Below, in pieces: positions 49,149 to 60,844 of a stretch of DNA of 64,000 nucleotides. Position 1 is the stretch's first letter. Every line of letters starts with the position of its first letter. The notes under the pieces are model-generated. The model was not told the DNA's origin and searched no databases. It worked only from the letters and a program-made list of their open reading frames with translations. The position numbers and the translations under genes were made by a program. The DNA comes from Spisula solida (Eukaryota > Mollusca > Bivalvia > Venerida > Mactridae): assembly GCA_947247005.1 (NCBI GenBank), contig OX365955.1:21495322-21559321 (forward strand), written 5' to 3'.

Positions 49149-50804
49149 CAGGGTGTCCCAAAAAATGGGGACCTGCCTAAAACGCTTATAACTTATTTAA
49201 TTTTTAATGAATTTGACTAATTTTTGTGAGAGTGTGTAAAAGTGATCTCTTCTTCTAAAATATGTTTAGCATTAAAACAGGAAGTGACGTCATCATTTTA
49301 AATATGCTGTTATTTCCTGTTTTTTGCGGACTTACGTCGAAAATTGCATCATTTGACAAGACATTGTTGTATATATTTACATGACGACCCCAAATGACAT
49401 CTCATGTGTCCCATATTCAAGGATAATGGATATGCATGCACTAATGTTCATCGTGTATAGGAAACAGATTAACCAAAAGGCTCAAGTCCGAGTTATATCT
49501 AGGCCACGTGCCCTTATGTTGAGTTCAAATGTCAGTACTTTTTGTGAAGTATCATGTTTTTGCTGCTGATTTGTTGTAATAAGTGGTTTCTGCTTTCTTA
49601 TAAATGCACAGTAAATGACCATGATATATATCTATTAACTGTTTATTTGGATAAAAGTTCACCTTATTACCTTTTGCTTCTATCTAAGCTCTCTTGTTGA
49701 GTGTTCTCAATAATCATAACTTAATATTGATATTTTGCTTCTTTGGTGAATGTTAAGGAATATTTTAAAGGTTGCCTGCTTACCTTTTTTAAATAAACTC
49801 ACCATTTTCTCCCCCTTCCATTATTGCATTGCAAAGTTCTTAGATTTTCACAAAATTTTCATCACCTCTGTGACTATAAAACCTTGTTTTTCTCAAAAAG
49901 AATGCTCAGACAACAATGTCTTATCGAATGATGAAATTTTCCATGTACGTCAGCAAAAAAAACAGGAAACAATACCATCGGTAAAACGATGACGTCACTT
50001 CCTGTTTTAAAGCAAAACATATTAATAAGTACCATTTATAGAAAAAGAGATCACTTTTAAACACTCTCACAAAAAATAAGTCAAATTCATTATAAATTAA
50101 ACTAGAAATGTGTCCCATGACACTGGTGCCCCCCTTATAGCACTTATACATCATTATTCAATTTCTTAGCCTTGTGTCGTTGTGGACATTAATTCTAATA
50201 AAAAAATATCAAAGGTCCATCATATAGTAAAAGTAACAAAGGGCAACAATTCTGGTAAAAATTTGCACAACAAAAATTCCATCCTTTAAAGTCATCTATA
50301 CATTGAGATTATTAATCTGTGAAAGTTTGAAGAAATTCTATCCAACAGTTTGTGAGGAGTTCAACATACAATATTTTTCACTATAGAGTATATGGTAAAA
50401 GTAACAAAGGGCAATTAATCTGGTCAAAATTTACACAGCGAAAATTCCATCCTTTAAGGTCATCTATACATTGAGGTTGTTCATCTGTGAAAATTTGAAG
50501 AAATTCCACCCAGTAGTTTAAGAGGAGTTCAACACACAAGATTTTCACTATAGGGTATATAGTAAAAGTGACAAAGGCCCATAACTCTGGTCAAAATTTA
50601 CACAGCAAAAATTCCATCCTTTACGATCATCTATACATTGAGGTTGTTCATCTGTGAAAGTTTGAAGAAATTCCACCTAGTAGTTTATGAGGAGTTCAAC
50701 ACACAAGATCTTTTTACAAGATATGCCCCCACTTATAAAAAAGTGTGGGGGCACAATAAGTTATAAGAGTTTTAGGCAGGTCCCCGTTTTTTTGGGACAC
50801 CCTG
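49149..50804. mobile_element. Non-autonomous DNA transposon with 220-bp inverted repeats and TA duplication
   Basis: The ends are CAGGGTGTCCCAAAAAATGG and its inverse, each flanked by TA (49147-49148 and 50805-50806), as in the Tc1/mariner group. The inverted repeats extend about 220 bp inward (left 49149-49371; right 49912-50804 once the nested element is removed) and include GGAAGTGACGTCATC. The interior of about 540 bp has no transposase. A Helitron-like element is inserted in the right arm. The superfamily call rests only on the TA and end sequence. Confidence 0.87.
50102..50756 (-). mobile_element. Helitron-like non-autonomous element nested in the inverted repeat
   Basis: Comparison with the left inverted repeat shows the target was AAATTAAATAAGTT. 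The element lies exactly between AAATTAAA and TAAGTT, so it entered between A and T without target duplication or loss. Read on the minus strand it begins TTGTGCCCCCACAC, with a strong hairpin (TGCCCCCAC and GTGGGGGCA, plus-strand 50724-50753). It ends with a hairpin (GTGTC, 4-nt loop, GACAC), a 4-nt spacer and CTAG, followed by T. Insertion between A and T and a hairpin followed by CTRR are known Helitron hallmarks; the 5' TT instead of TC is atypical. The core holds three units of about 167 bp starting near 50225, 50391 and 50558 (TAGTAAAAGTAACAAAGGGC). Confidence 0.85.
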
Positions 50805-50806
50805 TA

Positions 50807-51352
50807 TGTATATACTTTCACTTTTTGTGTGTTCGATTATCTAAAAAGATGGTTATTATATGTTATATCGAAGTATTGATACATCTTTATTTCTAATTTT
50901 CTTATAGGTTGGAATACATAAAGTGCAAAAAATGCCGGAAGAAAATTGTAATTAGTGTAATTATTTTTCTTGTACAACATTAGCTATGAATATGTAACAT
51001 TGAACTAACTCGAAATATACCAGTCATGCCTTTCCTAATTATCCATAGACACTTAATGATACTAATTATCTGTCCTGATGAATAATTTCAGGCACATAAT
51101 TATCATTTAATGACGCATACTTTTCCTCGTGTTTTAGTATGGTTACAGACAAACATTACGACCTGTCTTGATAGGGAAACAAAGAGAAGCTAATCTGTAA
51201 ATCCTGCTGACACCACTTTCAGCAGTTAAGGCATCGCTTGACTGAAATTTCGGTACCCATATAATGTCTATACACAATTGAGAAGAGGATGACTACTTAT
51301 TTTGTAAAAGGGGATTAGCCTATACACAACGAGTGAAGCCATATAAAGACCG
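50807..51352. other. Unassigned sequence
   Basis: No supported feature. Confidence 0.5.
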
Positions 51353-51567
51353 TCGATATTTCGCTGGTTTAGAATTAGAAGATCGTAAGTACAAAATCAA
51401 TATTTTGAGAAAACAAGAATAAAGTGTTTGAAAACTATTCTTGACATATGGAAAAACAAGTTTTTACACCTTCAGTTTGGTCAACATGAAAAAAGGCTCA
51501 TAGGTAGCGCCTTGAGATGCAGATTTCAAATATACATCGGTCTAAATTCTAAGGCAGCGATTTATCA
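51353..51567. mobile_element. MITE with about 33-bp inverted ends (family with 48065)
   Basis: The left arm GATATTTCGCTGGTTTAGAA and the right arm (inverse GATAAATCGCTGCCTTAGAA) match the arms of the 86-bp hairpin at 48065. The interior of about 150 bp is non-coding. Confidence 0.75.
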
Positions 51568-53764
51568 AATAAGACATCTGAACAAATGTTAACGAGCAGA
51601 GAATAAGCTAACTATGAAAACACATTTACTTAATGCCTGCAATAATATAGAATTATGCCTGACTAGATTGTCTCCTGTATGCCCTCTCAAGCAATATCGC
51701 TTGTATCTGTATATTTGCTGTTATATATTGATCCTGGCACGATGATTTGCGTTGAAACATGATATCAGTGTTTCTGAAGAACTATTTGCAATAGCATCAT
51801 TGAACCTTTGTACTAGAGTCAAATCGGCTCACTGGCTGGCGGATTATTAGTAAGGGGCTGTATTTCGCATGTTGAAATTGAAGATTACCAATCATCACTT
51901 CTCTCAAAAGTGTTTCACCTGTATTATCAAGATAATAGTATAATAGCATGAAATACAATGCAATGAATGAATAATTAATTGCACTTATTGCCATGTTCAT
52001 AAGAGAAATACAATGTTTTACCAACAGAAACCAACACACACCATAGATTAACAGTAGTAAAACGTTAGAACATTAACAGGTACACTGCCTTAACAGAAAG
52101 AAAAGGAAATTGTATGTTGGAGAATTCAATGATTATTTATACCTTAATGAATAAGGAGATGTGAATTGTCGACCCGACTATTTCCTTTGTTTCCTATTTC
52201 ACATGGTTGTCAATGCACCTCCTTATTTTCTCGTATTTCTTTGTTTGCTTATGTGTCATTGGGTGGGCCTGGCGATCCATGTAGTAGGGCATTGCAATGT
52301 TAAATATAAAATGTTGTGTAAATAAATGACTGATCTCATGTTGAGTAGACACATAGAATGAACGGTTAATTGACATTCACAATAAGACAACTCATTTATT
52401 GTGGTTTGAGTATAAACGAAAACTTGTTAGGGCTTGTGGTTACCAAATATGATTCTTTCCTTTTATCATACTAGTAGCTAGTTCTATTTCCGTTCAAGCC
52501 ATTTTCAGTTAATGCGAATTTCATCTTAAATAAGATTTGAAATTAATTGCTGTAGGGAAATCTATAATCTGCTTCAAGTCATCTAAAAAGCCAGGAAACG
52601 AATTTTCTACATTTGCGATGGTTTTCCCTTATCATTGAAATTTGGCAATTAATGAAACATTGATTACAAATAATTAGCACATTAACTTTTGATGTAAAGT
52701 GAATCCCTTGGTGCAAGGGGAACCTTCTAGTTTCATTTTAATTAATCAAACGTACTGTCAAGATTTTTTGCAATAATATTAGTGCCTCATTGGAATAATG
52801 TTTGTAAATGGGTCTGATGTTTGTACATCTGTTTTTGCTTGATGTTCAAACGATGCCATGACTTGGAAATAAATCGATACTGTTTTACGGACGACTCAAC
52901 GCACACGTTACTTACGAGCCTTTTTGATATTGTAACTTTGAACGTATCTTACTGCCGTCACAAATCAAACACACGAAGTATCGACCGCAAGACACTCTGA
53001 CAGTACCTCACCATATCCACCATAGTGTATAAACGAGTCAAATTCCGGTTATCGCAAGAAGTCGTACTCATTGAATTGTATAGTCACCCAATTAGACTCC
53101 CGGTTGTTGCAGGTGTCTTTGCTTGCAATAGGTCATTGACGTTGAAATACATATACATTGACAAAGTGATAAGGTTTATATAATGTGACCACTTGACACA
53201 CAAGACGACTGTAGTTCGAAATTAAACAGACGACATAACCCGGTAAGTTTATAATTATGTTTATGTAAATAGAATGGTTTGTTTTCAAGTATAAAACACA
53301 GTTTCACGTCGATGTCTGTCCTTAGAGTCAATTGCTATTTGAAGTGTTTAAATATTACTGCTGCATCCTTCTTTTCACGATATACATGTTATTATAATAT
53401 CATTCAATATGAAATATTTATCCGACTGTTGTTATTTCTGAAGAATGATGTTGACATTTCTGGGCTTTTTACACACAGTCTTACGGATATGACTTACTTC
53501 ACAAAACCCAGACTTTACTGTTGATAACTTGTTAAACGGATTTGACATATAACTGTCCATGCAGCATGTACCAAATGTTCCAGGACTTGCTGAAATATGT
53601 TATTCTGACTTCTCTTGAGAAGTATTGTCACAGACATTATTCATTCTTTGCGTATGTTGATGAGTATCTGTCTGTTTTAAATATACTGAACGATAACAGG
53701 CACGCAACCTAGAGTGTTATATTACATTGAACAATTGCAGTGAGGAGATTTCTTTTATGAAATA
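51568..53764. other. Unassigned intergenic sequence
   Basis: About 2.2 kb with no frame over 81 codons and no domain or repeat that I can support. Confidence 0.5.
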
Positions 53765-56080
53765 CAAATCTAGCTTCCTGATAGCCAAACCCCTGCGGGA
53801 GACTTAGGCCTGACACGCGTCAAACTGACAAAGTATGTTAATAAGGATAAGAAATTAAAACTATGAAAAGATGTAAGAAAGAAGAAAGGTTTAAATAGAT
53901 TTAAAACAGAGCAAGTAATATTTAGGGAGAGGCATGTTCAATACGGCTAACAGCCGTACTGATACGGCTAAAAGCCGTACTGAACTCGGGTGTGGGTAGG
54001 TCAATGATATCAGGGGGTAGGGAGGTCCAGTGTATTATCGTTCTAGGGAGGAAGGAGAATTTGTAATAGTCTGTTTTGTGTGTATTTGTTGAAATGTCTG
54101 AGATAGTGATGTGCGTGTGGGTTGGGTGCTGGGGATGAGACAGTTTGGACGTGGGATAGCAACCCGGTCATGCAAGATGCTGTGTAGCATTGTCAGTCGT
54201 TGGTCGTTACGTCGTATGTCAAGGCGTTTCCAATGTAGGGTAGTCAGCATGTCAGTGACACTAGACGTACCACTATATTCTCGCTTGGTCCAACGAGCAG
54301 CTCTACGCTGTATGGCCTCAATAAGGGTAGCTGTATGTGGGGACCAGACAGGGGAGCTGTACTCAAGTTGGGGTCTAACAAGTGTCTAACAAGTAAGCGG
54401 TTGATTTGAGATATTCTGAGTGTATTTTAATATTTCTTCTATGTGAGATCATTTGATATTGTAATTCCAAGGTATTTTGCTGATGGTACTGATTCTAAGA
54501 TTGTGTCATGTAGTGTGTATTGTGTTGGGTTTTTCTTTTGGTGATTTGGATGACTTAGCATTTTGATGGATTGAATTGCATGTCCCACTTTGTTTCCCAT
54601 TGTTGGAGCCAGTTTAAGTCTTGTTGGAGTAAGCTGGAGTGAGAGGCAACAGAAAGAGCAAGATAGAAAGCTGTGTCGTCAGCAAAGAGACGCACTTTGG
54701 AAAATTGAACAGACTCAGGAAGATCATTCATATAGATGAGAAATAGGAGCTGTCCAAGGACCGAACCCTGTGGAACACCTGAGGAGACTGGTATAGTGCT
54801 GGATGTGGAGCCGTTGACTACCACTGACTGTGATATGTTGTCTAAAAAGCCTCTGATCCATCTAAGAGAATTACCTCTGATTCCGTAATAGTGACGTTTG
54901 TATTGTAATTTTTCATGGTTGACCATATCAAAGGCTTTGGAGAAGTCAAGGAGTATAAGGTCGACTTGACTTCTCAGGTTTACTGACTGAAGGATATCAT
55001 CTATGAGCATGATGAGTTTTGTTTGGCATGGCCTTTTTTCTCTACAACATATTTTGAAGTTCGTAGAAGAGGTTTGATATAGTGAAGTGGTTTGTTATAC
55101 TAGATGCGATTATGTGTTCCAGTGTTTTGCACAAGATACAGATCAGAGAGATAGGTCTATAATTAGCGGGGTCTGATCTTGAGCCTTTCTTGTATATAGG
55201 GGCAACATTCATCATTTTCCAGATCTCGGGGAGGGTGTTAGTCTGTGAGATTTCTTAAATATTTCTGTTATGATAGGGGCAATTTCTCTACATGTATTTT
55301 TCAGTATGATTGGCTTTATTTGGTCAGGCTCAGCAGCCTTGTGAGGGTTCAGGTTCCTGAGAAGTTTCTCAACACCATTTACAGATATACTAATGTCGGG
55401 CAAGGGATCGTGTGGGCTAAACGTTCATTCAATATTGTTGCTTTGTCAAAATCTGCAGTGTGTAATTTGTTGTATTTTTTGAGTGATTCTATTCCAACAG
55501 AGTCTTGTTTTGAATGTTTTAGTAATGAGTAGGTTTTGGTGTTTGGCATGAACTGTGCCTGTTCTGATTCATGTTCTGTGTCTGTGTTCACATTTAGTAA
55601 GTCTTCAAGGTACTTTTGGTATGCTAGTTTTGTTTCTTTACGACATTTATGTTTGAGAGTGAGGTATGTTTCTTTGAGTTTGTTTTGTTTATTTTTCTTA
55701 TACTGTTTATATGCTTTGTCTCTTTTCCTATACAGTCGTTAAAGTTCGACTTTGATCCAAGGGAGTTTGTTTTTTAGTGGATTTCCATTTGGATGGTACA
55801 AAGAGGTTGCATGCTTCCTAAATTGATTGTGTGACAGTTTGCCAAAGATCTTCTACAGAATCTGTGATGTATTTGTTTGAGTTTGTAAGTGATGTGTGGA
55901 GGTAAGAGATGTGCGAGTGAAGCCGACCCAATCCGTTTTATTGCAGAGATGACCTTTTCGGGGTTTCTGTGGTCTTAATCTAGCAGATGTTTTAGATTCA
56001 ACCAGGACAGTGTCATGATCACTGATTCCTGGGATGATACTTCGATTTTATCATTTATTTTTAAACTGGTCCCATTCTGT
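53765..56080 (-). pseudogene. Decayed LINE with FADD-type reverse transcriptase (CR1/Jockey-like)
   Basis: The minus strand carries, in order, an endonuclease end (GISDHDTVLVE, near 56030-56000) and a linker (YRKRDKAYKQYKKNKQNK, 55735-55680). Next come NGVEKLLRNLNPHKAAEPDQ (55385 onward) and the best frame (55010-54555), with LILLDFSKAFD, SSGVPQGSVLGQLLFLIY and FADDT (residues 109-113). After a frameshift at FNPSKC follow SAKYLGITISNDLT, a stop and an internal deletion, then RPQLEYSSPVW, AIQRRAARWT and MLTTLHWKRLDIRRNDQR (54250 onward). Several frameshifts and stops, a deletion of roughly 30 codons before RPQLEY, and a changed residue (GQ for the usual GP after VL) show that it is dead. The 3' end is near CAGGCCTAAGTCTCCCGCAG (minus strand, about 53810). 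It belongs to a different LINE group from the element at 40712. Confidence 0.9.
53943..53978. repeat. Paired 15-bp hairpins in direct repeat
   Basis: ACGGCTAACAGCCGT and ACGGCTAAAAGCCGT lie 21 bp apart inside the C-terminal coding end of the decayed LINE. Each is a perfect 6-bp stem with a 3-nt loop. Confidence 0.85.
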
Positions 56081-56164
56081 TGTTAGTCACTCAATTAATT
56101 AAAATATGAAGTTATAATAATAAATTAATACGATCTATTGTATTATAAACATTTTAGGAGGTTT

Positions 56165-56320
56165 TGCCGGTTATAGCTGGGGCTTTCTGATTTTTTGGAC
56201 GTTTCATTTTCTTGTTCGGTTGTGTGTTAGGCATTTTGCCGGAGGTTTGTGATGTGTGTTGTTTCTGTTTTCTGTGCTAGGCAGTTTCAGTTGAGTGCTG
56301 CCCTTCCTGCTTACGTGTCC
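56165..56320 (+). repeat. DR1 dispersed repeat (diverged)
   Basis: TTCTTGTTCGGTTGTGTGTT, then TTCTGTTTTCTGTGCTAGGC and GTTGAGTGCTGCCCTTCC. Confidence 0.7.
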
Positions 56321-57756
56321 TATTTTCCATGACATTTTACTGACCTACGCAGAGCAGACATACTTCAATATCAAGCATAACGGATAGGTTTCGTCTGATA
56401 TCCGTCACAAAATCTTTAGGGAAATAAGCTGTCTGAGGAAATACTTTTTAGCACTCACTAAATTTATCGAAGGTGTTATTAAACCCTCCACGTTATTAAC
56501 AAAAGTAATAATGCAGACATAATTTGAAAGGATAGATCATATCATGACAAACATGCTATATACAATGCCATCTGTGAATCTTCGTTCTAGCTTTTCACTG
56601 TCTTAGAACCCTGCTGCATATATACTCAGCGTCAATGAAAAGATACCACCCAATTGACTCTTATATTTTACAATTCAAGTTACACAGTGTTAAAAACCAA
56701 ACACGACTATGTTTGACCTTACTGTGTAGTCACAGCTATCCTATTTACAATATTCAATTCCACACACTTTAAAACTTTTGTACCGATAGGTCATATGATA
56801 TACCAAATACAGAGGTATATATAAGTGGTAACTTTTCAGTGACGTCCAGTATATTTAGAAGTCACGTTCACGAGTGAACATTGAAAATGCATATAGAAGG
56901 GCAATTGGAGTATGTTTATTATGCGAATTTTGTTTTCACCATTATAGGATTAAAGGACCATTTGTTGAAGTTTACCGATGTGAAACCCTGCGATGTGAAG
57001 GAACACTTTGAGGAAGGGGCTCTATGTAAACATGTAGTGTTAACAGAGGTAGCTCTATACAGGTGGAATAAACATCTTTTAAAAAATACACACTAGTCTT
57101 AACTAAATGTGTATTCCGGTCAAGCACATCAGGAAACATATATAGATAACATATCACTGTGGCCAATTATTAGATCTATACTATCAATATGAGAACAAAC
57201 GGAGTCGTTGCCGCTTTAACTGTAACAACATTTAGGTTAATTCACTGACCACGGGATATATTACACAGACTTACATCCATGACGATGAGAGAAACTTACT
57301 TTACCATTAACAGTTGATATATTGACCAGTTGACAGATTGTAGTCATTAATCAATGCAATCCTCGCGACAAATTTGCAGCCAATCAATGACCAATGTCAA
57401 TGGTATGACCGTCGTTCGAAAGATACATTGGTATAGTCTAGTACATTTGTATGAGCATCAAATCTAACAATTAAATATGTACTGTATGAATTATGACTAC
57501 AAATCAACCGAGTCATTATACATGTAATATTGTTGGAATAGCACCCTTGCTAATCGAGTAAGCGTTAATCGAGGAGTGATTGGTCCACTCAATGTCAAGA
57601 ATGAGCAACAAGCATACGCACCATGTTTGACCGAAATACTGCAATTGAGGGTTAAAATAGCAATTATACTGTTGTAAGCTGAAATTATAAAATCGTCTCA
57701 TCAGTCAACGCGACGCGACGCAGCTAACTTATTACAGGTACAGGTATTAAATAGGT
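56321..57756. other. Unassigned intergenic sequence
   Basis: A 71-codon plus-strand frame (56881-57096) has no recognisable domain. Nothing else is supported. Confidence 0.5.
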
Positions 57757-57972
57757 ATTTCAGCCGTTTTACTGTTGAAACTATACATGTAATTCAGGTT
57801 GGGCATTTAACTTTATGATTGCTGAAACAAGTTCATAGAGCTTTCTGAAAGCTGGAACTGGAAAGCGGATCGTTTTTTTGTTCAGTTGTCGGTTGGGCAT
57901 TGGACCTTGTATGCTTTTGTGTTTTCTGTGCACCGCTGGCTAAGTTGTTGAATGCCTTCCATGTCAGATTTA
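57757..57972 (+). repeat. DR1 dispersed repeat
   Basis: TTTCAGCCGTTTTACTGTTG, AAACTATACATGTAATTCAG, TTGCTGAAACAAGTTCAT, AGCTGGAACTGG and GTTGGGCATTGGACC. Confidence 0.85.
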
Positions 57973-59039
57973 ATCTTATATTTTTGAAAATCGTGTACTA
58001 TAGTCAGATTGGTAGGCTACATACAGGACGCTTTTCAGGAAAATTTTTTAATACCTAATGTATAAAATGCAGATTCCTGTTATGTATACAAGGAAGATGT
58101 GAAACTTCACGGTCGTTTTTATAGAGTAACATATAACACAATTTTTACAGTTAAAACTAAATGATCAAATATCACATTAAATTTACATAATAACAACAGT
58201 TACTTACAAACAATGAACAACCATTGGTATTGTGTTGCATTTCATAAAAGAAATATGCGTGCTGCCACATTGTAATGATAAATTACATACTAAAAATAAG
58301 GTTGCGTGACTGTTATCGTTGAGTACATTTAAAACAGACAGACACTCGTCAACATACGTTAGGATGAATAATGTTTACAATAACACTTCTCCATGGAGCT
58401 CATCGTAGCATTTTTACCACGTCCTTCACCTTTATTTGTATGGTTTAGAGACAGTTGCATGACAAATCCATTTAACAAGATATAAACAGGAATGCCTGGA
58501 TTGTGTTCAGTAATGCATACCCTAAGACATTGCGTAATGTGAATAAATGACAACACTTTCTGCAGAAATGACAGCAGTCTGGGAAAAGTTACATGATAAA
58601 TTAGATTGTTATAACATGTATGAATATTAGTGAGAGCATGACGTATTAGAATAAACGACACAGCTAGTCCACGTAGTCCTATCCGTTAGTCTAATATTAA
58701 AATTTGGAACAGACAAACGACATGTTGTGGTCTTGACCTAAAAACAAACACCTACATATATAGTAAATACAGTAGCGCACAGACAAAACCACACAGAAAC
58801 GACGGCAGCGCCTAGCCATCCACGCAAGAGTCAGACATAGAACGAACCATCCACATCCCCAAAAAATGGATATTTCAAGCAAGCCTATATACTCACTCCG
58901 CAATGAATAACACACTGTGGAATTCGAATTTTGTGCATAATTAGCCATAAAGGGAGGTAATCATAAATTATAACTACACTGAAGTGATTCAAGAAAAAGG
59001 CATATATGTCTATCATTCTACATGTTTATACAATTTCAC
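57973..59039. other. Unassigned intergenic sequence
   Basis: Two minus-strand frames (58661-58359 and 58948-58697) have no recognisable domain. I do not call genes here. Confidence 0.5.
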
Positions 59040-59330
59040 ATACTTAACATTATTTCAAAAAAGTTCTGTAAGAACATCGATAGGTTTATCTGGATAGTAT
59101 TATTATCAGATTCTAAAAGTTCAATAAATTTAGGCACATTGGGATGCTTCCAATAATATCTTTTACTGTGACATTTTCTATTATTTCGTGATAAAGGGGG
59201 CATTCTCACAAAACGTGAAATTCATCTTCTATGGTATTACATGTAGGATATTTTCTCTGATCGTATGGGATTTCATTAATAGAAGCATAATTATATGTTT
59301 TATCGGGTTACGTCGATTACAGTAAAAAGT
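59040..59330 (-). pseudogene. 3' relic of a LINE related to the element at 40712
   Basis: The minus strand reads INEIPYDQRKYPTCNTIEDE and then FHVL-stop-ECPLYHEII, a zinc-knuckle pattern C-x2-C-x7-H-x4-C as in the intact element (CKMCQSLEDEFHFLLECPLY). Here the first cysteine is replaced by tyrosine. After a frameshift follows WKHPNVPKFIELLESDNN, matching WTHPNIPKFISLMSS. One stop and at least one frameshift show that it is dead. Confidence 0.8.
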
Positions 59331-60844
59331 ACCCAGCTATTTGCATGACATCACCTGGGCATCAAACAAAACCAGTTGTACAATAATAAGACTCATTTAC
59401 AAATATGACTTCAAGAATTCACCCTACTTTAGCAAAAATATCTTGAGGTTTCGTTTGATTAATAAAACGAAGATTTCCACTTGTACCAAGAGATTCACAA
59501 TTCATCAAAAGTTAATGTGACTGTGTTATAATCATTTATAATCGAGAAAATTATTGAATGTTTTAGTAATCGTAAAAATTGAAATAATCGGGAAAACCAT
59601 TGCAAATATAGAAAAATCGTTTTCGGAATAGAAGAGTGTTCTATTTTAGAACACAGGAAACAAAGATTTAATAGAACAATACACAACAAAACTACAATAC
59701 ATTATTAAGATTTATGTGTACGTGTTCAGGGTAAAAGTCCAAATTTATTATTTTTAAATGTTGCCCTTATCTACAAAGGTGTATATTGTTAGTGAGTTTT
59801 TGCTCAACATGTGCTTATTGTCATTGTCAATAAAAATAGCCTTATTTGAATATCTTGAATGATTTTATAAACTATGGTCCATATTATAATTTTGGAAGCG
59901 GAAATAGGGGCATAAGTCAAAATGTATTGAAGCTAGAGTTGTTGCCTTTTGTTACAGATATGTGTATTATCACTTTCAATAAGTACAGCAAATTTAATTT
60001 AAGTATCTCTTATACGAGGGGCGTTCAATATATAATGTCCATTTCATTTCATTTTGCTATGACAATATTTAGAATAATTCTACGATTACTGTCTAAAAGG
60101 TGTATGTTTCTATTCTATATCTGAAAAATTACATAGCCTTTCGTCAATAATGACTTAATTTATTTAACTAAGAAGAGGGTCTACTCGAGTTTACTAGCCT
60201 TATTGTCATTTTAAGCCAAATATGTGTTATCTTTGCAGTAGTGGTTTAGAAAAGTAAATGACAGTATTCATTTAATTGCAACATACCAATCTATAACTTA
60301 ATCCTTATGTTTCTATCAGAACAAAAAAATCAACATTAAAGTATGTTTTGTCTACGAGTAAGACGGTCAAATACAAGGGAGACTACTCTTATTTATACCA
60401 AATGATACTTGTTGGTTAGCGCACCATATCATTTCTAATTTGTTCGCAAATTATTTCTAGAAATTAATGTTGATTGTCTACGGCGTACGTCCATAATATG
60501 ACAAAATCTAACCAATAAAACTAATTTAAAATACGAATTCAAAAATAGCATGCTTTCTGAACTTAATTTTACACCTATTTTCGCGACTTTCAAATGATCT
60601 TATTTTGTACAAATATGACAATCAAATACAGGAAATAACATTTTTATGGAAGGCGTTTTCATTATTCACTGTATAATAGTTGTGGAATAAGATTATTTCC
60701 CGAAATGAAATTTTAATCGAAAATTATTCTCAAAAAGACGCAGTGTCTATTACTGACCCTTGAAAAAGACACCAGAAACAACAATCCGGGAATTCAATTT
60801 TATTGAAATTTTCACGAAATATTGCGGAATGGTTGATGGTCCAG
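59331..60844. other. Unassigned intergenic sequence
   Basis: A minus-strand stretch near 59500-59390 (ESLGTSGNLRFINQTKPQDI) reads protein-like and may be a further relic, but I cannot assign it. The rest shows nothing. Confidence 0.4.
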
